NCBI GenBank assembly: GCA_949318235.1
Contig: OX439137.1
Span: forward strand, 12,061,198-12,125,197
Length of the DNA: 64,000 bases
Reading direction: 5' to 3'
Origin: Ecdyonurus torrentis
Lineage: Eukaryota; Arthropoda; Insecta; Ephemeroptera; Heptageniidae
Each line of letters opens with the position of its first letter. Positions within the stretch are counted from its first letter, which is position 1. Below are positions 44,119 through 57,420 of the stretch, piece after piece. The translations under genes and the position numbers were made by a program. The notes below the pieces were generated by a model. The model worked only from the letters and a program-made list of their open reading frames with translations, was not told the origin of the DNA and did no database searches.

Positions 44119-44209
<91 letters not shown>
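44114..44209. repeat. (TA)n microsatellite
   Basis: A TA run with one TGTG interruption near 44122. Confidence 0.96.
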
Positions 44210-44211
<2 letters not shown>

Positions 44212-44570
44212 GCACAACTTTAATTGTATTATGGATTGTTTTCTCTATTTTCTATGATATAAAAGGAATGTAGTTAAAACGTAAATATTTATTAATACAA
44301 ATAATCTGTGCTGTGTTAAAAAGGGATATATAAATTGAAGTATTGAAACCTCAAATATATAAACACAAAACCATATAATATAAATTCAAACAAACAAACA
44401 TTACGTTATTACATAAAACTACACACAAAACTTGTTTTTCAGAGGAATATAATAGAAAATTTTAAAACATGAAAATTTTATATTTTGTAATATTATGATT
44501 TTTTTTAAGTATCGTTACTATTCCGGCACTTTGGACAGATTTCATTTTGATATTTTTGTAGTTTTGCATA

Positions 44571-44938
44571 GTGAATCTAACTTTCAGATGTAATCGGGCA
44601 AACAGGCCAGATTTGGTTCTGTTTGACAGACTAGCTCAGACAGCGATAATTATTGATGTTGCTGTTCCTCTGGACAATCATGTAGTTACTATAAGTTACT
44701 ATACAGTTGCTGAGAAGAAGAGTAAGTATCAGCCGCTTTCCATTGAGTTGAAGGATATATGTATCGGCTGAGAAGTATTGAAATTGTCCCTGTTGTGGTT
44801 TCTGTGAATGGTCTGGTTAGCAAAGATTGGTTAAAAGCAAGAGAAAAGTTAAACCTCGAGGACAGGCATTTACGTGTATTTCAGAAGACTGCAGTTCTTG
44901 GCACAGCTAACATCGTGCGCAAAGTGCTTAGTTTGTGA
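44571..44938 (+). pseudogene. 3' end of an RLE-type non-LTR retrotransposon pol
   Basis: The reading frame encodes NRPDLVLFDR, followed by IIIDVAVPLD and then SKYQPLSIELKD. This is the layout of the C-terminal restriction-like endonuclease of R2-type and related arthropod non-LTR elements (PD...D spacing). The frame breaks near 44756, where an apparent 2-nt gain brings a stop (44769-44771). The homologous continuation lies in another frame and includes VPVVV and FQKTAVLGTANIVRKVL, the usual end of this family, before TGA at 44936. Only the 3' 0.37 kb is present; reverse transcriptase is absent, as expected of a 5'-truncated insertion. It is dead. Confidence 0.75.
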
Positions 44939-45067
44939 CCCCTCTATATACCACCTGCAGTTTCTAACATAATTGATAATGGTTTATTCTCACCTTCACC
45001 TTGAATCAAGTAAGATTCCGGTGTTGGTGTTACAGAAAAAGAAAGAAAAGAACTCATAATAATAATA
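44939..45067 (+). mobile_element. 3' UTR and tail of the non-LTR element
   Basis: It continues without interruption from the pol stop and ends in ACTCATAATAATAATAAAA, a simple-repeat tail of the kind many such elements have. Confidence 0.55.
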
Positions 45068-45135
45068 AAAATCTATACCACACAACAGGATAAACCCAAC
45101 AATGTGTGATTCAATAGAAATGAATGAGATGTGAT
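45068..45135 (-). mobile_element. SINE 3' end fragment
   Basis: The reverse complement shares CATCTCATTCATTTCTATT and TTTATCCTGTTGTGTGGTAT with the SINE at 60203-60547, at that element's 3' end. It abuts the non-LTR tail in the opposite orientation. Confidence 0.6.
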
Positions 45136-45895
45136 GGATAACTGATAAGTGAAGCGTCTGAGATACCTCTGACAAAACGTAAATTACGCAAAAAAAAAAA
45201 AAAAAAAAAACTCAGTTTAATTTTAATCAAAATACCGAAACATCGTCGATATTATATTGTTACCTAAAAATAAACGTAGCTTTTTATTCATTAAATTTTT
45301 TTTATGTACTTATATTTTTTTATTTAAACTTGTATAAACATGTTAAATTTAGTGTAAGATTATTTAAAAATATAATAAAATTTTCTCTTCTTAGTTTGTC
45401 ATTTCAAATGAGACAAGAAAAGGGCTATATGTACAGTACATATATTTTAGTTGACTGAGTTTTTAGAATGTAAGATTTCTGACATAAAATGTGTACAATA
45501 TAGTTATCATGGCAAAGTATATTATTTACATTTTAAGTTGTGTATACTACCGTTTTAAAAGTTTGAAATAAAACTTATTAAAAGTTCCATCTCATATTGT
45601 AGTTTAGAGACGAGTAATGGCAAATTAATTTTAACAACTTTTTGTCATATTTATTACATCTGTACTGTAGTCCCGTTGAGAAAGTCCGGCATTCACCATG
45701 ACAGACAAGAAAAACCTTGGATATATATAGCCTCTACAGTCCCAGACTTTTTTAAAAAATTATTTTCCTGTCGTAAATTTTAATCACGTTTTTGCGTTTT
45801 TGAGCGGCTCTCAGAATGACAAAACTATGCTTCTTTTGTCAAAAAGATTTTCTTGCTTTTGCGGACCCCCTACCCACTCTAGAATGCATAAAATA
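45136..45895. other. Unique sequence, no gene seen
   Basis: An A tract at about 45190-45210. The part from 45660 to 45890 is less A+T-rich, with TGTAGTCCCG and CTACAGTCCCAG as two similar words. No gene recognised. Confidence 0.4.
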
Positions 45896-48039
45896 CCCGA
45901 GTAGAACGCTAAGTATGACAATTCTATGATTTTTCAATGAAATTTCAATGAAATGTCCCATAACGATGACACAACTGCGATTTAATGAAGACAAAGTATG
46001 ACAAAGTCACAAAAATAATTTTTTAAAAATTTCTAACAATGAAATTTCGATGACAAAAAGACGACATAACGACGACATGAAATTTTTTGTTTTTACAAAA
46101 ATGAAATAAGTATGACAGCAAAAAATTATTGATGAAATAACGATGACAATTTTTATTTTTCAAAAACCTAAAGCCGACACAACAACGACATGAAATTTTT
46201 TGTTTTTACAAAAATGAAATAAGTATGACAGCAAAAAATTATTGATGAAATAACGATGGCAGTTTAATTTTTCAAAAACCTAAATCCGACACAACGACGA
46301 CAACGATTAAAATTCAATATGTATGAAATAACGATGACACGAAGAAATAATAATTTATTGGCTTTTTACATGAATATTGAATTTTTAATCATGTCATCGT
46401 TGTGTCGCATTTAGATTTTTTGAAAATTAAAGCTGCCATCGTTATTTCATCAATAAGTTTTTATTGTCATACTTATTTCATATTTACAAAAATAAAAATG
46501 TTCATGTCGCCGTTGTGTCATCTTTAAGTCATCGAATTTTCTATTTTAGCTGGTAGATTGATAGAAAAATATCATACATATAATTAAATAATTATTTTAT
46601 ATAAATATGTGTTTGATTAAAATTACTACTGACATAATTAGATTTTTTTCCCTATGTGCAAAAATGCATGCTAAACGGTTTCGGAGTGTGTATTTTTCAA
46701 TATTGTAAAAATATAAAATAATTATTTTATATTATATTAGTTATTAGTGTAACGAAATTTATTATTTTGCTAAAAATTATGCTTATTATTTAAATCAGCT
46801 TTAAATATAGTCAATGTGCTTATTAACTCTAGAAAAGCGTAACAAAAATTGTTAAATTGATTGTATTTTTATTGTTATATATTTCTTAACACGCGTACGA
46901 TAAGGCAAATTAATTGCAAGCATTAAAAGAAAATTTAAAAAAATATACTATAAATATGCTTCAAACAATTCAAAATTTAGTATTGCATAAATATATGGAA
47001 AAGTAATTTTTAGTGACAAAACTGACAATCACTTAGCTTTTATTTAATGCATCAAATAATGCATAAAAAAATATAATAAATATTGCAAATACATTGTTGC
47101 GTTTAATTAATATTCAATACAAGCAATATATTTGATAAATATATATTATGATTAGAATCCTGTACAAAATCTTTGTGGTAGTGCAATGTAATATAGTAGC
47201 TTTTCCCGGTGACTCTCAGACTTTTGAAAAAAAAAATTCAAAGTCAAGAATTAATACCTATTTTTTCGTTTGTTTCGGAGGTTTTAATACTTTTTAGGGC
47301 AGGTAATAAAAGTTTTAATTATTTAAAAAATATTTAATTTACTACAAAAATGACGATTTATTGTGTTTTCTGACTTAGATTTGTATAAAAGTATTCACTT
47401 GATTACAAATTAATTAAGAAATCTGCAAAACAAGTTTCAAGTGAGACTTAAAAATTGCTGGGTTACAGAGTTTGGAAAGCTTTTTTATATAATATAATGC
47501 GAGCGACTCTACACTAAAGAAGAAAACTCCAACCCCGTATATAAAATTTCATGTTAGGCAGGTAGCATTTGGTATATAGGCAGGCACTAGATTTTATTAA
47601 CAGGCAGGTCTCCGCGGTGGTCGCGCGGTGTACTTTGAAAGTTTGTCGTCGATATTTCATATTTTTACATTATTAAAATTATCCTGAAAATTTGTGTCAT
47701 CTTTATTTCATACATATGTCATTGAAATGTCATCGATAAATTCTAGTAGTATAATTTTGTCGTCATTATTTCTCATTTATGTCATCGTTGTGTCATACTT
47801 ATGTCATCGTTGTTTCATACTTATGTCATCGTTGTTTCATACTTATGTCATTGAAATTTCGTCGAAAATATTTTGCTCATTTTGCTAATATTTCTATTTT
47901 TTAACTCCATATAAATAACATGGGGCTAACGATGAAATAACGATGAAATGGGACACGTTTCGTCGTTATTTCATCTTTGTGTCGCATTTATTTGTCATTC
48001 TTATTTCATCGTTGTGTCATCGTTAAAATTTTACTCGGG
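45896..48039. mobile_element. Fold-back-like element N (about 2.1 kb)
   Basis: It is bounded by CCCGAGTA at the left and TACTCGGG at the right, each next to TA (possible target duplication). Both arms are packed with degenerate copies of the word GATGAAATAACGATGACA or its complement, on the + strand to 46360 and as complement at 46388-46545 and 47645-48030. It includes the exact word TAACGATGACA and many CGACACAACGACGACA-like variants. A 123-bp tandem duplication lies at 46073-46318. The middle (46560-47640) is ordinary A+T-rich DNA, perhaps a nested insertion. There is no transposase; the + ORF at 47694-47888 is a translation of the word array. Confidence 0.6.
46073..46318. repeat. Two-copy tandem repeat, 123-bp period
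   Basis: CGACATGAAATTTTTTGTTT at 46073 recurs at 46196. The two units agree closely through GACAGCAAAAAATTATTGAT, and a diverged inverted third unit follows at 46388-46545. Confidence 0.85.
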
Positions 48040-48286
48040 TAGCGTTAAAAATCGCTTAACTTCAGGGGCGTTTTCTGGTCAAATTTGTGTATTTTTATCT
48101 CAATTTTTTTTTAAATTTTTTTAATTTTTTTTTCAATTTTTTATTGAATTATCTGATGTACAATTTATGTCCAATCTGAAGAGGATAGGCAGACTGGTCA
48201 ATGCAGACATATCAAACACACCCAAAATATTTTATTATAAATTTCATTTATGCACCAAATATTGGCTTAAATCTACGCTCGCTATA

Positions 48287-48545
48287 GGTTCATAAAAGTA
48301 TCAGCTGTAGCAACCACTTGTCATTGCTAATGCATTTAGTTCCGGGGCTTTTCTGCACACATTTTTTAAGTATCTTGGATGTGGACGTCTTAGATTCGGA
48401 CTTCTTCATAATTCGGTTACTGTTTCGCCCAGAAAGACGGAACAGTTTACATCTTGAGGAGGAGCCTCGACTGGTCAACTTGTCACTAAGGCAGAGCCGT
48501 GAATGAATTACATTTATGTGCATGTGACGCCCACGTCCCACGGCA
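48287..48545 (-). CDS. Unrecognised ORF in a less A+T-rich segment (possible exon)
   Basis: An 83-codon - strand ORF (start 48541, stop 48290) is rich in Ser, Lys and Arg (for example SGRNSNRIMKKSESKTS). It coincides with a segment whose G+C is clearly above its surroundings. There is no domain I recognise and no repeat copy elsewhere in this window. An overlapping + ORF of 62 codons exists. It could be a single-copy exon or part of a transposon. The start is simply the first Met and has no independent support. Confidence 0.22.
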
Positions 48546-49941
48546 TATGAGAGCGTGAGCTAGTATAAGAAACGTTATCAAATCAAAATGCTAATGTATG
48601 CGTAAAAAAGAAAAAAATTGGAGAGGAAAAAATAAAGAAGAAGAAAAACAACTTGCATAACACTTTTTTTATTATTATTATTATCATTTTTTTTTTTTAA
48701 TTGCGAGTTTTTGAACAAATACCTCTCATTACTGTTTGTAACAAGATTTAACACACCCAAAATATATTTCAAAACTATTCATTTTTTAAATATACTCCTG
48801 CTTAGGGAGTAAACTTACTTTATTTGTTATTCGACTTTTTAATCTGAAAAGTAAAAAGTTGTAAGAATAAGGATTTTCATTAATATTTGTAAAGTGTATT
48901 CGTATTTTACCAGTCAGAAAAAAAATATATACGATTTATTTTTCCGTTATGTTTTCCTTGTTTCTTCTTGAGTACACACGTATATCAAAAATTTAAGTTT
49001 AAGAAAGCTAAAGGTTATGATAACTGAAGCGAAAACAAGACTTAAAAAGTTCTATCTTTCTTTTGTCTCTTTTATACTAAAGGTAGATAAATTTTATTCT
49101 GTAGGTAACATTTTTTACTTTTGTTTTTGATCGTTTATGACTTTATAAGCTTTAAAGTAGAAAGAGAAATGTTTTTTGAATTTTATTTTGGTATTAAAAT
49201 GATTTTCATTTATTTTAGTATAAGTTTTCTTTTTTATTATTTATTTCATCGCTCTTTCTCTCTCTCCTTCTCTGTCTCTCTCTGTCTGTCTCTCTCTCAC
49301 TCTGTGTCTCTGTCTCTTTCGCACACTATTTAATTTATATATCTGTAAATAAAATATATTTAGAAAAACTAATTGAGAAATACTTCAAATATTCTACTCT
49401 GCATTTTACTGGCTCAAACAAAGCTTTTTTTTTTTTTTTTTTTAGAACCTTGAAACTATTTTTATTGTGAATATTGTTTAATAAAGTTTTTTTAAAAAAA
49501 AGGAAGTGTTTCTCATGCAAAACGTTCATTTTTATTGAAACTCTAAAAGTACTTTTTTTTTTCTAACAGAACAAAGCAATTTGATTGTTAGCGCCCCAGC
49601 ACCCAGCATTACATATTTGAACTTTTATATCGACTGATGGCAAAATTTCACAGTAAACCCTTCTCTCTCTTTTGAGCGTGTATATTTTTAGAGAAAGAGA
49701 GATGGAGAAATTTTGTTTTAAATAACATGCCCCTAAATAAGAAGTTTTAAATTAAAAATTGTATTAATAAAAATTTTACTAATGGTTTAGATTTATAATT
49801 GGCTGTATTTACCTATAAACATTATCTCAATGTTTGCAGAGGTATAATATAAATCTAAATTAACATTCTTCCGATATTTAATTATTTTAATTTTAAGCGT
49901 TTTATTATTAGCATTTTTTTTCATAACGGATTTTTTTTTTT
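48546..49941. other. A+T-rich stretch, no gene seen
   Basis: An impure (CT)n with TGTC interruptions at 49254-49320 and T tracts near 48689-48699 and 49425-49443. ORFs of 64-70 codons here are low complexity. Confidence 0.5.
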
Positions 49942-50276
49942 AATTCATAGGCCAAATGAAAAAACACTTGCATTTGAAATATTAAATAAAAAATGGGATC
50001 CCCAAAACTGATAACAATTTTTACCATAATATAAATGAAGTCCCACAAGAGAGCGTGAAAATATTGAATGCTATATATTTGCGTGACTGTCTGTTTCTGA
50101 CGTCAGAAACAGGCAAAAATTAGTATAAAACTGTTTTGCGCGCATAAATCGAAATTTTCTAACCAGTGCTTCGGCGCTAGAATTTGGATTTTTAACTTTT
50201 TAGACATACTAAAATGTTATTTATATAGGTCCAATCATGTTTTTTTTATAACTAAAATGCTAATGTTTTCTTTTAA
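49942..50276 (-). mobile_element. MITE family A, copy 6 (diverged)
   Basis: The left end is worn (ATTCATAGGCCAAATG). The middle keeps CACAAGAGAGCGTGAAAA and GTTTCTGACGTCAGAAACAG (TGACGTCA 50098), and the right end keeps TCTTTTAA. Internal changes are more numerous than in other copies. Confidence 0.72.
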
Positions 50277-50615
50277 GGGAAAAATTAAATCTTGATTGAA
50301 CCTACAATTTTTTACAGCACAGCATTGATACGTGTTGTCTGACTTGAGTTAAAATTTATTTATTTATGTGTGTAATGGTGTATTACTGCGTAACATGTTT
50401 TATTTAATTTTTTATTTTATTATTATTTTGCTATACACGTGCATGCTTTGTGAGTTTTACTCTCTCTCTCTCTCTCTGTCTCTTACTCTCACTCTCACTG
50501 TCCACAACTAAAAAGAAATACAAAACAAAGTTTATGCATGATTCAACACTTTTATCTAAACAGTAAACATTCACGATTACATGCTGACTTTTAATAAAAG
50601 CAACTTAACAAAAGC

Positions 50616-50646
<31 letters not shown>

Positions 50647-52258
50647 CTTTCACAAAGAATAATAAGTTTTGTATAATATAAAATTGAATAATACAAATAA
50701 ATTTGTTTGATATAGTGACATGCATAAAATGACTAATAGAAAACGTATATAACATTGTATGTACTTTACATACATACGTACATGCATGTATAACTTTAAT
50801 TAGGTCATATGTAATCATAATATTAATAATAACATGGTTTAAAGTCATTTATCTTTCTATATTATTCTATTCACTTATTATTGTAACTTCTTATATTGAT
50901 AATGAAACAGAATTTATATAGATTAAATGTAAAGTTTAGTTTGTTTGTTTTCTTCCCCCACTGCAATTCTTATAATTTAAAATGTATGAATTCTGCTTAT
51001 GATCAATACTTTTTTTTTTTTTTTTTTTTTTTGTAACACACAAATTTTAAAATTTAGTAGCTAAAAACACGTCAAAGATTATGCTTGTTAGTAGGAATCG
51101 TTTAATTATTTCCAATGTCAGTATTTTTTTTTTCAAAAGCAAAAATAAGGTACGACATGGAATGCATAGACCTAAAATAGTGCAGTGGTAAGGGACCTGG
51201 GAAATTTTGGGTCTCTCCGTTTTCCGCTTAGTTTGTGAATTAATTTCTTAGTAATATTGAGCATATTGTAAACAAAAAGTGTTGTTTTAATATTAGCAAG
51301 TAAATGAAAAAGTTTGAAAAATCCTGGTCACAACAAAAAAAAAAAAAAAAAAAAAAATTCAATGATAAATACGATAATTATTATACATTCACAACATTCT
51401 TAACCTTTCTGTAGCTTTAAAAATTGGGGAGAAAACTTGTAACGTAGACAATTTGCTTTACAAATTCTTATTGTAGAATTGCTAAATTTCATAAAGTCAT
51501 GAATCCTAAAAGTTGCCTACTTTACAGAGTTTGTTAACCCCAGTTTGTGAAGGTATAGAAAAACTGAGATACAAAACATAATATGTAGATATATGTATGT
51601 ACACACGATTGTGATAATATATTTTATCATTCAAAAACTTGCGCTAAATTTGCAATGATATTCTTATGAGAAAAACATGCGCTGTATTTGAATAGTAAAA
51701 TATACTATCACAGTCATGTGTACAGTATAATGGTACTATAGCTAATGAAATTTTCATTTTTCATTTTAGGATTTGAGACCGGTAGTAATCTTACAAAATT
51801 AAATTATAATTTCATTGATAAATTAGATAAAATATTTTTCCGAAAGTTCAACTTATTGAATGAAATATAAATACAACTTTCAGTCTTTGTATAGTAAACT
51901 AAAATATTTCCTATGATTTTAGTTTCATAAATCAAACTTGGAGTAATTCAAAAGCTTATAAAATGTAAAGGCATTATAAGTTTCTTGTACACAGAATTCC
52001 AAAAATAGTTTTATCTTTAGCTTTATATATTTTTTAATATAAATTATCTAAGTATATAATCTTTTTAATGTATGAAATTTCGTCAAGTAAGTTACTTTAA
52101 TGTGTGTTTTTTTATATGTACTCACTGTACAAAAAAAAAAAAAAATTCACACCTTCAACTTTTTATCTTTTTCGTCTATGCGTGTTTAATCATGTAAAAA
52201 TATAAAAAAAGAAAGTATGAAAAACAAAAGAGTTAGTCGTGTATAAGTGGGGTTAGAG

Positions 52259-52259
<1 letters not shown>
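50277..52259. other. A+T-rich stretch, no gene seen
   Basis: Short CT run at about 50460-50480, A tracts near 50616-50642 and 51337-51357, a T tract near 51010-51032. Nothing recognised apart from a weak tRNA-like word near 51178 (rejected below). Confidence 0.5.

Positions 52260-52322
<63 letters not shown>
52260..52322. repeat. (GA)n microsatellite
   Basis: A pure GA run of about 31 units. Confidence 0.97.
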
Positions 52323-52324
<2 letters not shown>

Positions 52325-52954
52325 AGTGCTTTTGAACCCTAATGAACGTACTGCACATACGAGTATACTGCTTCAAAAAAAAATATTCAAGTTCTTTTTA
52401 TCATATAAAATTTCTACTGATTAATTTCCCATTTTTTTTTTAATTATGTCATCAATTATTTTGATGTTAATTTTTATTGTGTAGATCTTCCACGTTTAAA
52501 AATTATAATACTAATATGAAAGAAGTAATCGAACGTATTCTGCTTAACGTATAGCAGAGAAATAAGGGTTGGGAATAATGTATGCAGAGAAAAAATGACG
52601 ACCACTTAGGTATTTATCTATTTAGTTTCATGTATGATTATCGTAGTTACCGTAGTATATTTTATATTTCCATAATCTCTGAGATAAAGATGCTTTATTT
52701 CAATACGTATACTCATCCACCCGGATTATTATTTACTTTTCTGATGGAAGTCCTGTATTTAGAACAATAATCAACCCGCGTATATACATATTTTATTTTT
52801 CATAAGGAAGTTTATCCATGCTGATCTTTTTTCTATTTTTTTTTTTTAATATACATCATTGGGATTATGAAATTCACGGCCTTCAAGTTTTACCAAATCC
52901 AAATAATTTTAAAACTTACTATGTCAAATACTTGTGATTCTAGTTCGATAAAAT

Positions 52955-52956
<2 letters not shown>

Positions 52957-52994
<38 letters not shown>
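52957..52994. repeat. (GA)n microsatellite
   Basis: A pure GA run of 19 units. Confidence 0.97.
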
Positions 52995-52997
<3 letters not shown>

Positions 52998-53304
52998 TTT
53001 ACATTGATATTTATATTCCACAACTGAAGATTGAATTTAAATTAAAAAATTAAATATTTAGCATCATTAAATTCGAGTTCATTTCATATGAAATTATTCA
53101 AATTTAATTACTGTTTGTTCAGATTATGTTCAGAAAAAAGGAACCCACTCTTTCTTCAGAGCTTGAGCATACTATATTACAGTAATTTTGCGTACATCAG
53201 TTACAATCATATTAAAAATACTAAATAGTGTCATTGTACAGTTTCAGACAAATGAAAGGTAACCATTTAAACATATTGCTATTTTGCGCGCCTCAAATTT
53301 TATG

Positions 53305-53548
53305 TGGAAACGATCAAGTCCATAAAATAAAGAGGTTGAGCGCAGCACAAAACTCGCGCAGTTGATGTGATGGATGTACTTGATTCTAAGCCAAACGATG
53401 CCATTCACCAGTTACGTCACCGATAAGGTGAGTAAAAATACACCCGGTGATATGACGTCTTTGGTGAATTCCTTTAGACTGCGCAACCTTGGCCAAAACT
53501 TTTCCCGGAGCAACTAACCTCTTATATATGGACCTTGGGAAACGATGT
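53305..53548. mobile_element. Inverted-repeat MITE I
   Basis: The inner pair ATTCACCAGTTACGTCACCG and CGGTGATATGACGTCTTTGG is clear, as is the outer pair AAGTCCATAAAATAAAGAGG and CCTCTTATATATGGACCTTG, with GCGCAGT and ACTGCGC between them. Single copy here. The inner arms carry near-matches of TGACGTCA (TTACGTCA, TGACGTCT). Confidence 0.68.
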
Positions 53549-54323
<775 letters not shown>

Positions 54324-54830
54324 GAAATTGATACTAGGGTGAAACTTTAAATTCATAACATTTTCATTTAAAAAAAAAGAAGAGAGCTAATTAAAATAAT
54401 GTCAAAAGGAAAATGAAATTGAGCGTAAAAAATGTATAGATAAAACCTAAACTTTAATAAAAGTTTTGTTAAATAGCTTTTTATAATGTAAACAAATTTA
54501 AAAAGAAAGTCTTTTTTAAGGAATATTTTTTAAAGAAAGAACTACCAAATCATGTTATTGAAAAGTTGTATATAATTCTTTATACGAAGTCTAGACGTTG
54601 TATGTATGATAGTTTTTCGTCTAGACCATATTGATATTACAATAAAATAAATATTTGGCATAAGAAAGAAATTTAGTTTTATCACCCTCTTAAAGATGAA
54701 TATCAATAATAATCTACATCAGTTACTAAAAAGTTTATTCCTCTCTCTCTCTCTCTCTTGGCACATAATAAGATTAAGTACAATTTTTGAGCTTTCTATT
54801 CGTGTCACAGGCATTTTAAAGTCTTTTTAT

Positions 54831-55150
54831 TTAAAGTGACCGTCCGAAAACATGCCCTTTTAAAAAGAAAATGAAACACTCAAAAGCAAAATTACTCAAA
54901 TGTAATCCCGCAAGAGAGCGCGAAAAAGTTGTTAAGTAGGCAAAATGCACAACATTTGAACATTTCTGACGTCAGAATTGTTTACATTCAATAGAAAAAA
55001 AGTTGTGCGGGTTGCATAAACTGTAAATTTGATTATACGTCTACGGTGTCAAAATTAGGTTCTTGGACAAAATACTTATATTTTTGAAAATCTCTTTTTG
55101 TGTTTAAAAAATAAAAAATGGATCTAGTATGGTCTGGACGGTTCCTTTAA
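54831..55150 (-). mobile_element. MITE family A, diverged copy 7
   Basis: It starts TTAAAGTGACCGTCC and ends GGACGGTTCCTTTAA, so its outermost inverted repeat differs from other copies. Inside it keeps CGCAAGAGAGCGCG, TTTCTGACGTCAGAA (TGACGTCA 54967) and GTTGTGCGGGTTGCATAAA. It looks like a sub-family with renewed ends. Confidence 0.75.
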
Positions 55151-55684
55151 GTAAGAAACCCCATGTATATAATTATATTTTTATCTCATCTGTTCGTTGC
55201 ATGGACGCAAAAATGCTATATTAAATAACGGGTATATGTCTAAACGAAAAGCTAAATGTTTCGAAAGAATTCCTAAAAGCTGAACTAGATAACATGCTAG
55301 GTTAAAATTTTTTTTGAAAGTTTTTGAACTTAATTAAAAAAAACAACTAATAAATAAAAGCAAAAGTATAATATGCTCTTATTATTCAGAAATATTATTT
55401 AGGTTTCCATTTTATTTTTTATTGATTTTGATACATTATTGCTGTTTACTACAACGAGCTCTTTGCTACATAAATGGAGGTTATCGGTGCAGTGCACTAG
55501 CCAATCACAGGTAGCGTGGAAAAAGACACTTTTTTTTTTACTTATTTCCTAGCTTTCTTTTAGCATTGTAAAACCATTTCCTTAGCCCCCCATTTGTTAT
55601 ATATAAAAAAAAAACATAGCCAAAATAATAATAATGAAATAAAATTCGATAAGTCGTTGGTATAATTTTACGTGTTTTAATTAG

Positions 55685-55744
<60 letters not shown>

Positions 55745-56275
55745 GCAGATAGCACCCTTTTCATTTGATAGCAACTGGAACAAAAATCTATGTTTTATGT
55801 GTCTTTTATAAAATAGAGTGCATAAAAAATAATTTCATCATGGAAAAAATAATGACCTACACATCATAAAGTTTGAATCATAAAAAAAAAGAGTAAAGAA
55901 AAGCACACATTCAGTTTATATCTTTTCTTAACATAAATTTTTGCAACTAGATTTCATTTTTTTTTTCTGAAAGTCATTATAGCGTAATTAATTTGATACC
56001 GTTCATGTTTTAAAAAGGGAAAAAAATGAAGCTTAGGAAAAAAAAAAAAACTGTCATATAATTAAATCAATATTTTTGTACAGAACTAGCCAAAAATTTA
56101 TTTAATATTGTACAGTATGTATGAAATAAAAATGTACCAATAATAAAAATGTGTGCGTGTATTTCTTGTAAAAGTAGCAATTGGAAAAGACGAGGCAAAA
56201 ATTGTATGGTAGACATTTTTATTTTGGTCTAACTGTTTACAGTGATTTTGGTTACAAATGAATGGGACAGAAGGG

Positions 56276-56324
<49 letters not shown>

Positions 56325-56535
56325 ATAGTATTAAAAATGTGCCATTATTATGTGGTAATTGTGTTATTTTATTATTTGTATTGCATAATTTTCATTAAAA
56401 CCCTTTAGCTTTGTTTATTTTTCGATAATGTTTTGTATAACCAACAAATAAAATCGATAATATTGAGTATAAATAAATAATAATAAAAATCACGAGAAAG
56501 TTATAAATAAATTTATTGTTTTGATTTTGTATAAC
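55151..56535. other. A+T-rich stretch with a very long poly-A
   Basis: A 56-nt A tract at 55688-55743 and a (GA)n at 56279-56320. The word CTAGCCAATCACAGGT at 55497-55512 is shared with 4773-4788. No gene is recognised. Confidence 0.5.
56279..56320. repeat. (GA)n microsatellite
   Basis: A GA run of 21 units. Confidence 0.96.
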
Positions 56536-56878
56536 TTAAAAGAATAGACCAGAGAAAAACATAAGCATTTGTATCACAAAACACTTGATGGGATTTACAT
56601 TAATAACATTAGTTTGTTTAAAAACTAAACAGTAGCCCCATAGCAGTGATCAGAATATTCGATTTATGCAACACGCACAACATTTTCATACTAATTTTTA
56701 CATGTTTCTGACGACATAAACATGAATTTTTACGCAAATTGCACACTTTACAGTTTTTTTACGCTCTCTCGTGGGGATATATTAACATTATGGTAAAATT
56801 TGTCAACAGTTTTGAAGATCCCATTTCGTGTTTATTCATTAAAAAGCACGTGTTGTTTTATGTGGTGTATGGCTTTAA
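56536..56878 (+). mobile_element. MITE family A, copy 8
   Basis: TTAAAAGAATAGACCAGAG at the left and GTGGTGTATGGCTTTAA at the right. The central site is mutated to TGACGACA. The rest follows copy 5 closely. Confidence 0.9.
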
Positions 56879-57060
56879 CTGTTAAGTAATGTGATTTCTT
56901 TATCAGATGTTTTAGATCGTTTGCAATGTAAATCTGCTGAAATGACGTAATTTATAAAATTGCTAACGTAAATATTTTTATAAATAAGACTTTCATGAAA
57001 TAAGTTTAAAAAAAATAAACAGGTTTATATACTGTGAATGAAAACTATATATTTTAAATA

Positions 57061-57101
<41 letters not shown>

Positions 57102-57420
57102 TTTTTAATTTCATTATTAACTTGTATAAAATAAGTGACCAGTCTTTATAAGAATATTTAGAAGAAGGAAAAAAAAGAAGAAAAAATATATTTGACATTA
57201 AATACGTTTAAATTTATACAACTGGACAAAAAAGTTGATAGCGTGTAAAAAGTTTGTGGTATGCGCGCTGAAAATTTAGTAACCACACCGTATATATATT
57301 TTTTATATGACTTGCCACATAATATATTTTATACTGTATTTAAGCGTACATTCAACTTATATTATAAAGGATGAGAATACTTTAAATTTTTATAAAAACT
57401 TTATTATTTTATACAGAAAA
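56879..57420. other. A+T-rich stretch, no gene seen
   Basis: A 37-nt A tract at 57063-57099. Confidence 0.5.

Noticed and set aside
47607..47625. CCGCGGTGGTCGCGCGGT, resembling a tRNA D-arm
   Set aside because: There is no T-arm within range and the sequence lies inside the fold-back element N; chance similarity cannot be excluded.
51178..51193. TAGTGCAGTGGTAAGG, resembling a tRNA A box
   Set aside because: No B box or cloverleaf partner follows; too little to call a tRNA or SINE.
55538..55783. 81-codon - strand poly-Phe ORF
   Set aside because: It is the translation of the 56-nt A tract on the other strand.
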